A stretch of 14,135 nt of DNA from Ktedonobacterales bacterium (GTDB lineage Bacteria > Chloroflexota > Ktedonobacteria > Ktedonobacterales > JADMIN01). How positions within the stretch are numbered: the first letter of the stretch is position 1; every line of letters starts with the position of its first letter. The DNA lies in contig JAICVT010000070.1 in assembly GCA_025935235.1 (NCBI GenBank), forward strand, positions 1-14,135, written 5' to 3'. The notes under the pieces are model-generated. The model searched no databases and was not told where the DNA came from. It saw only the letters and a list, made by a program, of their open reading frames with translations. The position numbers were made by a program, and so were the translations under genes. Positions 6,827-13,362 of this stretch are shown here, piece by piece.

Positions 6827-7513
6827 ATGGCGAATAGATCGGGTGATGACGCGACGCCAGAGACGCGACCGGAGCTGCGACCGGAGCTGCGACCGGAGAT
6901 GCGTGTGGGTGGGGAGGCGATGGCTGATGGTGGGCAGGAGTATACCCACCCGTCGGATGCGGGCGCGCCGCACTCGGCCTCGCAAGAGCAGCGCACGTAC
7001 TCCTCGTGGCGGCTGATCCGGCGACGGCAGATTCGCCAGCAGTGGCAGGAAGAGTTTCCCTATCACTGGAGCGCCGATGATCTGGTGACGCGGCGCGATA
7101 CGCTGCGCTTTCTGGTTAGTGGGACGGGCGCGCTGTTTCTGGCGAGCGCGGCGCTGGCCATCACTGGCGCGGTGCGCTCCTCGACCACGCAAAAGCTGCT
7201 GCCGATCGCGAAGGTGGGCGAGGTGCCGTTTGGAGGCTATAAGGTCTTCAACTATCCCGATAGCTTCGCCGACGGCATTTTGGTGAACTTGCCCAACAAG
7301 GGGCTGGTGGCCTATAGCGATGTCTGCACCCACCTGTCGTGCGCGGTCCTCTATCAGCCAGCGAAAGGTGAGTTCTACTGCCCCTGCCACGAGGGACGCT
7401 TCGACGCCGCGACCGGGCAGGTGCTGGGCGGGCCGCCAACACGCCCGCTGCCGACGATTCAGCTTTCCATCTCGGGGGATACGGTCTATGCTGTGCGGCA
7501 GGTGGAGCGATGA
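6827..7513 (+). CDS. Tat-type membrane-anchored Rieske [2Fe-2S] protein
   Basis: 228 aa. The Rieske boxes are C167-T-H169-L-S-C172 and C185-P-C187-H188-E-G. C167, H169, C185 and H188 are the cluster ligands, and C172/C187 are the likely disulfide pair, which is typical of high-potential quinol-oxidising Rieske proteins. A helix at about 93-115 is preceded by TRRDTLRFL, a twin-arginine motif, so the domain should be folded inside and exported with an N-terminal anchor. The ~85-residue cytoplasmic N-terminal region is long for the family and includes three copies of a Arg-Pro-Glu-Leu-like unit. AGGAGAG (6815-6821) is 5 nt before the ATG. No bc1/b6f-type cytochrome b is next to it; the partners here are the Mo/Fe-S/cytochrome b-like genes. 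The 3' end overlaps the next gene by 4 bp. Confidence 0.88.
   Translation: MANRSGDDATPETRPELRPELRPEMRVGGEAMADGGQEYTHPSDAGAPHSASQEQRTYSSWRLIRRRQIRQQWQEEFPYHWSADDLVTRRDTLRFLVSGTGALFLASAALAITGAVRSSTTQKLLPIAKVGEVPFGGYKVFNYPDSFADGILVNLPNKGLVAYSDVCTHLSCAVLYQPAKGEFYCPCHEGRFDAATGQVLGGPPTRPLPTIQLSISGDTVYAVRQVER
6865..6900 (+). repeat. 12-bp in-frame tandem repeat in the Rieske gene
   Basis: GCGACCGGAGCT occurs three times (6865-6876, 6877-6888, 6889-6900), the last with one change. It encodes Arg-Pro-Glu-Leu units in the N-terminal cytoplasmic region and keeps the frame. Confidence 0.85.
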
Positions 7514-7938
7514 GTAACTCTATCTATGGTCCCACGCAGGATGATGGCTTGCCCGGAGCGAGCATGCCGAAAGACGATGATGGCTCGCTGAGCGAGCGCG
7601 GCGCGGCGCTGGGCGAGGCCGAGCGCCAGGTGATGCTCCGGCGGCGGAGCGCCAACCCGGACGACCCACCGACGCATCTGCCGCCACGCGACAAGCGCGG
7701 TGTGCGCCCGGGGCCAGATTTCCTGGGCGCGCAGGGGCGCACCGCCATTGTGCAGGGGCAGGTCTATCTGGTGGGCATCGTCCTGATCGCCCAACTCTTC
7801 CTCATCACCACTGCGCTCTTCGAGCTGCTCTCGGGGCGCGATACGCTGCTCTGGTGGATCGCGCTGGCGGCGCTGATCGGCTTCCTGATCTCGCTGCTGA
7901 TCGCGATCTGGCCACGCGGCCGCGTCAAGGATTTCTGA
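7510..7938 (+). CDS. Small two-helix membrane protein coupled to the Rieske gene
   Basis: 142 aa. Its ATG overlaps the Rieske stop (ATGA at 7510-7513), which suggests translational coupling. Residues 1-75 are hydrophilic and rich in Asp, Arg and Pro. Two transmembrane helices follow at about 82-104 and 112-134, ending with a short positively charged tail (PRGRVKDF). This makes a hairpin with both ends in the cytoplasm. I do not recognise the family. Its place at the end of the redox cluster suggests an accessory or anchor subunit of the same complex, possibly stabilising the Rieske helix. There are no Cys and no obvious heme or metal ligands in the helices. Confidence 0.8.
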   Translation: MSNSIYGPTQDDGLPGASMPKDDDGSLSERGAALGEAERQVMLRRRSANPDDPPTHLPPRDKRGVRPGPDFLGAQGRTAIVQGQVYLVGIVLIAQLFLITTALFELLSGRDTLLWWIALAALIGFLISLLIAIWPRGRVKDF

Positions 7939-7948
7939 TGAGGACGCG

Positions 7949-7987
7949 ACCTTGCCCCCCCAGCCCCTCTCCCGCAGGGCGGGGGCT
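7949..7987. repeat. GC-rich hairpin repeat, family 2 copy A
   Basis: The 31 bp at 7949-7979 match 8635-8665 at most positions, and both end CTCCCGCAGGG. Here the sequence folds as AGCCCC (7962-7967) with GGGGCT (7982-7987), with an inner CCC-GCA-GGG. It begins 11 nt after the stop of the two-helix gene. It could slow or end transcription of the redox cluster, but there is no T-run. Confidence 0.6.
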
Positions 7988-8003
7988 AGCAGGAGTGATT
8001 ACG

Positions 8004-8250
8004 TTGGATGTCCCGGAGCCACACTACTCGATCACGATCGAGTGGTGTGAAGAGGATCTCGCCTATGTGGTGATCTTACCTGAATGGGCGGAACTCTATG
8101 CCATGCCCGTCGCCAGTGGCAAGACATATCAAGACATATGAGGAGGCCGCGAGGCGCGGACGCAACGCGCTGGAAAACTACATCCGGTTCGCGCGCGAGG
8201 ATGGGAAGCCATTGCCCACGCCGCGCACATTTGCGCATGCGACCAACTGA
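8004..8250 (+). pseudogene. HicB-like antitoxin gene broken by a 10-bp duplication
   Basis: The first half encodes a HicB-type start (YSITIEWCEEDLAYVVILPEW) from a TTG at 8004, with AGGAG 8 nt upstream (7991-7995). That frame stops at 8139-8141. The second half, in another frame, reads TYEEAARRGRNALENYIRFA and then REDGKPLPTPR, the usual HicB end, to a TGA at 8248-8250. Removing one copy of CAAGACATAT (8120-8129 or 8130-8139) joins both halves perfectly (SGKTYEEAARRG) into 78 codons, which is normal for a short HicB. HicB proteins neutralise HicA mRNA interferases; no HicA is visible nearby, so this was probably already an orphan. The truncated product would be 45 aa. A sequencing error or reversible slippage are alternatives to true decay. 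Confidence 0.82.
8120..8139 (+). repeat. Exact 10-bp tandem duplication causing the hicB frameshift
   Basis: CAAGACATAT is present twice with no mismatch. Ten is not a multiple of three, so the extra copy shifts the frame of the HicB-like gene. Confidence 0.9.
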
Positions 8251-8268
8251 GAAGAGAGAAGTGAACAT

Positions 8269-8634
8269 ATGCCACATGCGAATACGCAGCTGAAGATCAA
8301 GCGGGTCTACGAGGAGCCAGCGCCAGAGGATGGCGAGCGCATCCTGATAGATCGCCTCTGGCCACGCGGGCTGAGCAAGGAGCATGCTCACGTTGACCTC
8401 TGGCTGAAGGATGTCGCGCCCAGCCGCGAGTTGCGGACGTGGTTTGGCCATGACCCGGCGAAGTACGACGAGTTCAAGCGGCGCTACGAGGCCGAGCTGG
8501 CCGAGGAGCCTGCGCGCTCGGCGCTAGCCACGCTGCGCGAGCATATCAAGCAGGGGCCAGTGACGCTGGTCTTTGCCGCGCACGATGTCGCGCACGCCAA
8601 CGCCACCGTGCTGCGCGAGTTGCTCGGCGGCTGA
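8269..8634 (+). CDS. DUF488 family protein (YeaO-like)
   Basis: 121 aa and full length for this family. Family motifs are clear: ILIDRLWPRGLSKEHA (about residues 25-40), LWLKDVAPSRELRTWFGHDP (44-63), then a YxxFKRRYEAEL-like stretch and a C-terminal TLVFAAHDVAHANA. DUF488 proteins are small soluble cytoplasmic proteins with no firm biochemical role. They are often near stress or transport genes and sometimes found with MarR regulators. GAGAGAAG (8253-8260) lies upstream of the ATG at suitable spacing. The gene is 18 nt after the broken hicB and ends 3 nt before the convergent NnrS-like stop. Confidence 0.88.
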   Translation: MPHANTQLKIKRVYEEPAPEDGERILIDRLWPRGLSKEHAHVDLWLKDVAPSRELRTWFGHDPAKYDEFKRRYEAELAEEPARSALATLREHIKQGPVTLVFAAHDVAHANATVLRELLGG

Positions 8635-8665
8635 ACCTTACCCTCCGGCCTCCTCTCCCGCAGGG
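8635..8665. repeat. GC-rich hairpin repeat, family 2 copy B, between convergent genes
   Basis: Same family as 7949-7979. It begins 1 nt after the DUF488 stop and includes the stop and last codons of the NnrS-like gene, whose Pro-Pro-Ala-Gly-Glu-Glu-Ala-Gly-Gly end is encoded by it. CTCCC/GGGAG can pair around the GCAG loop. It may act on both converging transcripts. Confidence 0.55.
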
Positions 8666-10134
8666 GGAGTGGAGCGGGCCAGCGCGGGCCAGAGTGTGAT
8701 AGCCAGGATCAGCGCGAAGGTCAGCCCTAGCGGGCCAGAGATGCCGAAGAGCGCGGAGTCGAGCGCCGCGCCTGCGCTGGCGCCGTCAAGCAGCGGCTGC
8801 GCCAGCAGCGACCCCACGCGCAGCAGCGCGGCGGCATTGCCCAGCCACAGCATCGTCGTCACTAGCCGTGGCGAGCGGATGTGGCCGCCCGAGAAGCCCG
8901 GAATCATGCGGACGGAGACGCCCGCCAGCAGCAGCGCGATGAAGCCGACGGCGATGCTGTGGCGCGCGGCGTCGAGCGTGACGGGCGGCGAGGCGTTCAG
9001 CGCTATCGCCACGCCATCCACCACTAGCAGCGCCCCGGCGAGAAACGCCCAGAGATACGCCGAGATGATGAGCGCGACGTAGGGGCCGTAGCGCGCGCGC
9101 TCGTCGCTGATGTGGCGCGTGTAGTTGCGCGCGACCTGCTCAGGCGTGGGCGCCAGCTTGCGCACCTGCGCGGGCAGGCGTCCGCGCCGCGTCATCAGGC
9201 GGGTGACGATCACCAGGAAGCAGATCAGCGCGGCGCCCAGCAGCGCCAATCCCGCGCCATGCAGCCGCGCTAGTTCGGCGCCCTGCCCGGCGTCGCCGAT
9301 CAGCGCCAGCGCCAGCCCCGCGCCATAGCCACAGGCGATGGGCCAGAGGATGCGCTGGGGAATGGATTCGAGGCCAGCGTAGAGCGGCAGCGCCCGCGCC
9401 GACATCGCCAGCGCCATCGGCGTGAGGAAGCCAAACAGGCCCAGCAGCACGCTCGCGTCGTCGGTCAACGGCGGAACGATGCCCCCGCCGCTGATCGGCT
9501 GCGCAGCCTGGATGGCGCCGACCAGATTGACCAGCGGCGCCAGCGTCAGGCTCAGCGCCACGCAGATCAGGAATGGCCAGACGCCCCACAGCGCCACCTT
9601 CGAGCGCAGCTTCGGCGCGCCCGGCCGCAGCGCCGTGCCAGCCATCAGCGTGACGGCCAGCCCCAGCCCGATCACCTCCAGCGCCGCGCTCACGATCAGC
9701 GCGATCCCCCAGAAGAGGCTGTCGGGCGCGAGTGTCAGCAGCGGCTGCGCCAGCCCACGCAGCAACAGTCCCGCGACCTCCGCGCCCAGCAGCCAGCGAA
9801 CCATCTCCGGCCAGCGCAGCGGCGCGCCGCGCAGCCGCGGCAGAAAGTGGAAGGCGACGCCCAGCACGAATAGCCCCGCCCAGCCAAAGACCTGGATGCG
9901 CCCATGCGCCTGGGCTGTCGCCAGCCACCACGCGCCCAGCGGCAGGTGGAAGCCCAGCGAAACGCTGAGCACGCTGGCCAGCGCAAAGCCCGCCCCCACG
10001 CCCAGCAGCAGCGCAGAGCGCAGCAGCGGCGAGACTAGCGCGAACGGCTGCTGCCGGTCAGCGGGTCGCATGGCTCGCGCCACCACATCGCGCCAGGTCA
10101 TCGGGGCGTCGGCTTCTGTCCGCGGCCAGGCCAT
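8638..10134 (-). CDS. NnrS-like polytopic membrane protein (heme-copper-oxidase-like)
   Basis: 498 aa from the ATG at 10134, chosen because GGAGGAG lies 6 nt upstream. A GTG at 10197 would add 21 residues without a better site. About 12 hydrophobic helices are seen. Candidate metal or heme ligands are H77 in AQAHGRIQVFGWAGLFVLG, H96 in AFHFLPRLRG, H392 in ARHSIAVGF and possibly H292. The HG-x-x-Q-x-FGW-type segment and the late RHSIAVGF...MIPGFSGGHIRSPRL region resemble the NnrS family, which contains heme and copper and protects against nitric oxide and nitrosative stress in other bacteria. A divergent oxidase-like protein is the alternative. It is convergent with the DUF488 gene and divergent from the cupin gene, so it is a separate unit from the Mo cluster. 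Its C-terminal codons lie in a dispersed repeat. Confidence 0.72.
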   Translation of the reverse strand: MAWPRTEADAPMTWRDVVARAMRPADRQQPFALVSPLLRSALLLGVGAGFALASVLSVSLGFHLPLGAWWLATAQAHGRIQVFGWAGLFVLGVAFHFLPRLRGAPLRWPEMVRWLLGAEVAGLLLRGLAQPLLTLAPDSLFWGIALIVSAALEVIGLGLAVTLMAGTALRPGAPKLRSKVALWGVWPFLICVALSLTLAPLVNLVGAIQAAQPISGGGIVPPLTDDASVLLGLFGFLTPMALAMSARALPLYAGLESIPQRILWPIACGYGAGLALALIGDAGQGAELARLHGAGLALLGAALICFLVIVTRLMTRRGRLPAQVRKLAPTPEQVARNYTRHISDERARYGPYVALIISAYLWAFLAGALLVVDGVAIALNASPPVTLDAARHSIAVGFIALLLAGVSVRMIPGFSGGHIRSPRLVTTMLWLGNAAALLRVGSLLAQPLLDGASAGAALDSALFGISGPLGLTFALILAITLWPALARSTPPAGEEAGG

Positions 10135-10140
10135 CTCAAG

Positions 10141-10147
10141 CTCCTCC
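10141..10147 (-). promoter_or_regulatory. Ribosome binding site deciding the NnrS-like start
   Basis: GGAGGAG on the minus strand, 6 nt before the ATG at 10134. Confidence 0.75.
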
Positions 10148-10176
10148 AGCGCCCCACAGGCGCTTCTCTGCGTCTC

Positions 10177-10191
10177 GCTCACTGTGTGAGC
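10177..10191. repeat. Perfect inverted repeat upstream of the NnrS-like gene
   Basis: GCTCAC-TGT-GTGAGC is a perfect 6-bp inverted repeat with a 3-nt spacer, 43 bp before the NnrS-like start in the divergent gap 10135-10381. It could be an operator half-site pair or a small leader hairpin. No convincing -35/-10 pair was seen in this gap for either gene. Confidence 0.4.
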
Positions 10192-10381
10192 ATACACGCT
10201 GCCAGCCGTACGATGCTGCGACCTTTCTCACCCGGCGGCTCGCCTGGCGCGGGACATTGCGTGGGCGGTTGCATGGCCGCATGACGTGAACCCGCGACCA
10301 ACGGCAGTCGTAGTACAGTGCTGAAGAGACTGGTGAACGGGCCAAACGCTGTCGGCGGATTGACGAGCAAGGGGGAGTGCT

Positions 10382-11041
10382 GTGCGCCGGTTGAGCATCA
10401 ACGCGATGGAGCAAACGAGCGCCGAGCCAGCGAGCGCCGCTGAGAACGCTGAAGGCGCCGAACCTGAAGTGGCGCCAGGGCGCGAGATCGTCAACCCGAT
10501 CAGCGGCGAGCGCATCATCATTCGCCAGAGTGGCGCGCAGACGGGTGGTCGCCTGCTGGTCTTCGATCTCTATCTGCCACCCGGCGGCCATGTACCCGCG
10601 GGCCACGCCCACCCCATCCAGGAGGAGCGCTTCATTGTGGTGGCGGGCCAGATGCGCTTTCGGCTCGGCCGCCGGGCGTTCGTGGCGCAGCCCGGCGAGA
10701 CGGTCATCATTCCGGTCGGCGTGGCGCACTGGTTCGGCGCCGCTGGTGGCGAGGCGGCTCGGGCGCGGGTCGAGGTGCGTCCGGCGCTGCGGATGCAGGA
10801 GCTGTTCGAGACGACTGAGGCGGTGAGTCAGGTTGCGGCTGGCGCTGGCGTCTCGCGTGTGGGCGCCTGGCTGGCGCGGCTGACCGGACTGGCGCAGGTC
10901 GCGCTCGACTACCAGCGCGAGGTGGCCGTGCCGCACATCCCAGCGTCGGTCGTGCGTGTGATGCTTGCTCCGCTGGCCTGGCTGGGGCGGCGCTCTCGCA
11001 ACGCCGCGCGCCTGATTGCGCGGGGCAGCGAGCGCGAATAG
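10382..11041 (+). CDS. Cupin-domain protein (219 aa)
   Basis: GTG start at 10382, with GGGGAG (10372-10377) just upstream. Residues 1-35 are low-complexity, Ala/Glu-rich. A cupin barrel spans about 45-130: G-G-H70 then G-H75-A-H77-x3-E81/E82 gives the first metal motif, and P-V-G-V-A-H116-W-F the second. The metal-binding set H75, H77, E81/E82 and H116 is complete. The C-terminal 80 residues are helical and basic, with a hydrophobic stretch near 185-205 that may touch the membrane. Single-domain cupins of this type act as dioxygenases, isomerases, sugar-binding proteins or sensors, and the sequence does not decide which. The stop codon abuts the ribosome site of the glycosidase-like gene, so the two are probably co-transcribed. 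Confidence 0.8.
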   Translation: MRRLSINAMEQTSAEPASAAENAEGAEPEVAPGREIVNPISGERIIIRQSGAQTGGRLLVFDLYLPPGGHVPAGHAHPIQEERFIVVAGQMRFRLGRRAFVAQPGETVIIPVGVAHWFGAAGGEAARARVEVRPALRMQELFETTEAVSQVAAGAGVSRVGAWLARLTGLAQVALDYQREVAVPHIPASVVRVMLAPLAWLGRRSRNAARLIARGSERE

Positions 11042-11051
11042 AGGAGCGATG

Positions 11052-12224
11052 ATGATGAGCCAGTGGCAGCCAGCGCCGGGCTGGGCCTCCGTCTTCTCGG
11101 AGCCGCGCATCATACGCGCCGCCCGCCCGCTGACCGATCGCTGGCGGCGCATGCCCGTGGCGCGGCGCAGCGCGACGCTGCTGGGCGTCAGCTTTCGCCC
11201 GCTGCAGGCCGAGGCGCTGGGGCTGGAGGTCGCGGCGACGCTGGATGCGCTGCTGGCCTATCCGTTTCAGCTCATCCGGCTGGGCGCCTACTGGAATCGC
11301 ATCGAGACCGCGCCGGGCGTCTGGCGGTTCGACGCGCTCGACCGGCAGATGGACGCCGCCGAGCGGGCGGGCAAGCAGATCATCCTGGCCGTCGGCGCAC
11401 TGAAGACGTTTGGCTATCCAGAGTTCTTCGCGCCTGCGCATCACCTGAAGACGCCGCTGCGCGAGGGCGCGCTCATCACGCCAGCCGCCTATCGTCCGCT
11501 GCTCGACGCCGCCACCGAATTCGTCGCGCGGGTCATCGCGCGCTATCGCGAGCGGCGCGGGGTGGTCGCATGGCAGGTGGAGCATGAGGCGGTTGATCCG
11601 CTGGGGATGGAACATTCCTGGCGGCTCGCGGAGGGATTCGTGCGCGCGGAGGTCGCGGCGGCGCGGGAGGCTGATTCGACACGCCCCATCATCCTGAATG
11701 GCTTTCTGCCGACTTCGCTGCCCGTGCGCGCCCAGCAGTGGAGCCGCACACGCGACCAGGGCGACTCGCTGGCGGTGGCGCGGCGGCTGGCCGACATCGT
11801 GGGGATCGACTATTATCCACGGCATGCGCTCTTGGGGCTAGGCGACCGCACGGTCTATCTGGATGGCAGCGCCAGCCTCACGCAGCGGCGCACGCGGCGC
11901 TGGGCGCGCGGCTGGGTGGCAGGCGCGGCGCCCGACGGCGAGCACAGGCGGCAGGTGATGATTACCGAGGGGCAGGCCGAGCCGTGGGAGACCGTGACAA
12001 CGCCACCCAATCCCGCTGGAGGCGCTGGCGCGACGCGCGGCATGGCAAGCTGCCTGCCAGAGCATGTCATCGAGAACTACAACCAGTGCATGGCGTGGGC
12101 GCAGGCCGACGGACTCAGCCTCTACGCCTACCTCTTCTGGGGCGCGGAATACTGGCTGTTGCGCCAGCGGGGCGGCGATCCAAGCTACCTGCGAGCGTTC
12201 GCGCGCCTGCTGGAGCTGGCATGA
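11052..12224 (+). CDS. Clan GH-A glycoside hydrolase-like TIM-barrel protein
   Basis: About 390 aa with no signal peptide, so probably cytoplasmic. Three in-frame ATGs (11049, 11052, 11055) follow GAGGAG (11041-11046); the middle one has good spacing. Strand/helix units typical of GH42/GH5-like barrels are visible: IRLGAYWNRIETAPGVWRFD (75-94) early, WQVEHEA (174-180) at the acid/base position (E179), and MITEGQAEPW (303-312) with the nucleophile E306. YAYLFWGAEYWLL (358-370) fits the last strand. The residue before the acid/base Glu is His178 where Asn is standard in clan GH-A. The active site may therefore be altered, and the protein may have weak or different activity. The substrate cannot be read from sequence; beta-galactoside or beta-glucan cleavage are family possibilities. 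Confidence 0.72.
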   Translation: MMSQWQPAPGWASVFSEPRIIRAARPLTDRWRRMPVARRSATLLGVSFRPLQAEALGLEVAATLDALLAYPFQLIRLGAYWNRIETAPGVWRFDALDRQMDAAERAGKQIILAVGALKTFGYPEFFAPAHHLKTPLREGALITPAAYRPLLDAATEFVARVIARYRERRGVVAWQVEHEAVDPLGMEHSWRLAEGFVRAEVAAAREADSTRPIILNGFLPTSLPVRAQQWSRTRDQGDSLAVARRLADIVGIDYYPRHALLGLGDRTVYLDGSASLTQRRTRRWARGWVAGAAPDGEHRRQVMITEGQAEPWETVTTPPNPAGGAGATRGMASCLPEHVIENYNQCMAWAQADGLSLYAYLFWGAEYWLLRQRGGDPSYLRAFARLLELA

Positions 12225-12290
12225 CGAGACGCCAGAGAGGATGTCATCATATGAAGGAGCGCCACGCAAGCGCGTGCGAGGTCATCGAGG

Positions 12291-12374
12291 CCACCTGCCG
12301 TGGTCTGGGCCCAGTCCGCGCAGGTGGACTTCGCGGCCCGAAGGGCCTCCCAGGCGCGAATTCATTCGCCAGCC
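12291..12374. repeat. Palindromic dispersed repeat, copy 2, with extra hairpins
   Basis: Positions 12341-12374 match the arms of 768-838 (reverse orientation for the ATTCATTCGCCAGCC end). Next to it lies a 37-bp imperfect palindrome: CCACCTGC (12291-12298) with GCAGGTGG (12320-12327), around the perfect CTGGGCCCAG (12305-12314). GGCCC-GAA-GGGCC (12335-12347) is a third hairpin. The element fills much of the 202-bp gap before the ABC genes. Its reading frames are not convincing protein. Confidence 0.7.
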
Positions 12375-12426
12375 ACGCGGCGTCGCACGAAACAGCGGGC
12401 TATCGCGAACCAAATGGGGCGCGCGC

Positions 12427-13362
12427 ATGGTTGAGGTAGAGCATCTCATCAAACGCTATCGTGGGGCGCAGCGCAACGCCGTGGACGACATCAGCTTCAC
12501 GGTCGGCGCGGGCGAGTTCTTCGCGCTGCTCGGCCCCAATGGCGCGGGCAAGTCCACCACTGTCTCGATCCTCACGACGACGCTGGCGCTGACCTCGGGC
12601 CGCGTGCGGATCGCGGGCTGTGACCTGCGCGCCGACCCGGCCGCCGTACGCAAGCAGGTCGGCATCATTTTCCAGAATCCCAGCCTCGACATGAACCTCT
12701 CTGGCGAGGAGAATATCCGCCTGCACGCCATCATGTATGGCCTCTATCCCTATCGCCCCGCCTACCGGCTGATGCCCGCCAAATATCGCCAGCAGATCGG
12801 CGAGATCGCGGCGGTGCTGGGGATGGAGTCCGACATGTTCCGGCCCGTGCGCAAGCTCTCGGGTGGGATGCGTCGCAAGCTAGAGATCATGCGGGCGCTG
12901 CTGCACCGCCCCCAGGTATTGTTTCTGGATGAGCCAACGACTGGACTGGATGTCGCCAGCCGCCGCAGCCTGTGGGCCTACCTCTCGGAGATTCGCCAGC
13001 GGCAGGAGACGACCATCGTACTGACGACGCACTATCTGGAGGAAGCCGAGGCCGCCGACCGCATCCTGATCCTTGACCGTGGGCGCGTGGTGGCGCAAGG
13101 CTCGCCCGCGCAGATCAAGCAGCGGTTCGCGGGCGCGACGCTGACACTCGACGCCGCCGACCGCGACGCGCTGCGCAGCGAGCTGATCGGCCTGGGGGCG
13201 CCGTTCGAGGAACGCGATGGGTTTCACATCGCGCTGGATGGCGGCCTGACCGCGCATGAACTGGCGCGCGCGCTGAAGACGCCACTGACCGTCATCCAGA
13301 CGCAGCAGGCCAGCCTCGAAGAGGTCTATCTGAGGATTCTCGCCGATGATCACGACGCATGA
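12427..13362 (+). CDS. ABC transporter ATP-binding protein (DrrA-type)
   Basis: 311 aa. Walker A GPNGAGKST (residues 36-44), Q-loop Q83, signature LSGGM (144-148), Walker B VLFLDEP (164-170) and H-loop H202 are all intact. The C-terminal ~80 residues form the extra domain seen in DrrA-type ATPases of drug and polysaccharide exporters. It should power the ABC-2 permease encoded next, which it overlaps by 17 bp. The ATG at 12427 has only a weak GGGG upstream; the reading frame is open further upstream but runs through the dispersed repeat, so a longer protein is unlikely. The substrate is unknown; hydrophobic compounds or antibiotics are usual for this type. Confidence 0.9.
   Translation: MVEVEHLIKRYRGAQRNAVDDISFTVGAGEFFALLGPNGAGKSTTVSILTTTLALTSGRVRIAGCDLRADPAAVRKQVGIIFQNPSLDMNLSGEENIRLHAIMYGLYPYRPAYRLMPAKYRQQIGEIAAVLGMESDMFRPVRKLSGGMRRKLEIMRALLHRPQVLFLDEPTTGLDVASRRSLWAYLSEIRQRQETTIVLTTHYLEEAEAADRILILDRGRVVAQGSPAQIKQRFAGATLTLDAADRDALRSELIGLGAPFEERDGFHIALDGGLTAHELARALKTPLTVIQTQQASLEEVYLRILADDHDA

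Noticed and set aside
10135..10381. Sigma-70 promoter in the divergent gap
   Set aside because: TTGCAT (10269-10274) has no -10 at proper spacing, and TTGACG near 10360 is too close to the GTG start.
12251..12439. Plus-strand frame of 62 codons between the glycosidase-like and ABC genes
   Set aside because: It is mostly translation of the dispersed repeat, with poor ribosome-site spacing and an end overlapping the ATPase start.
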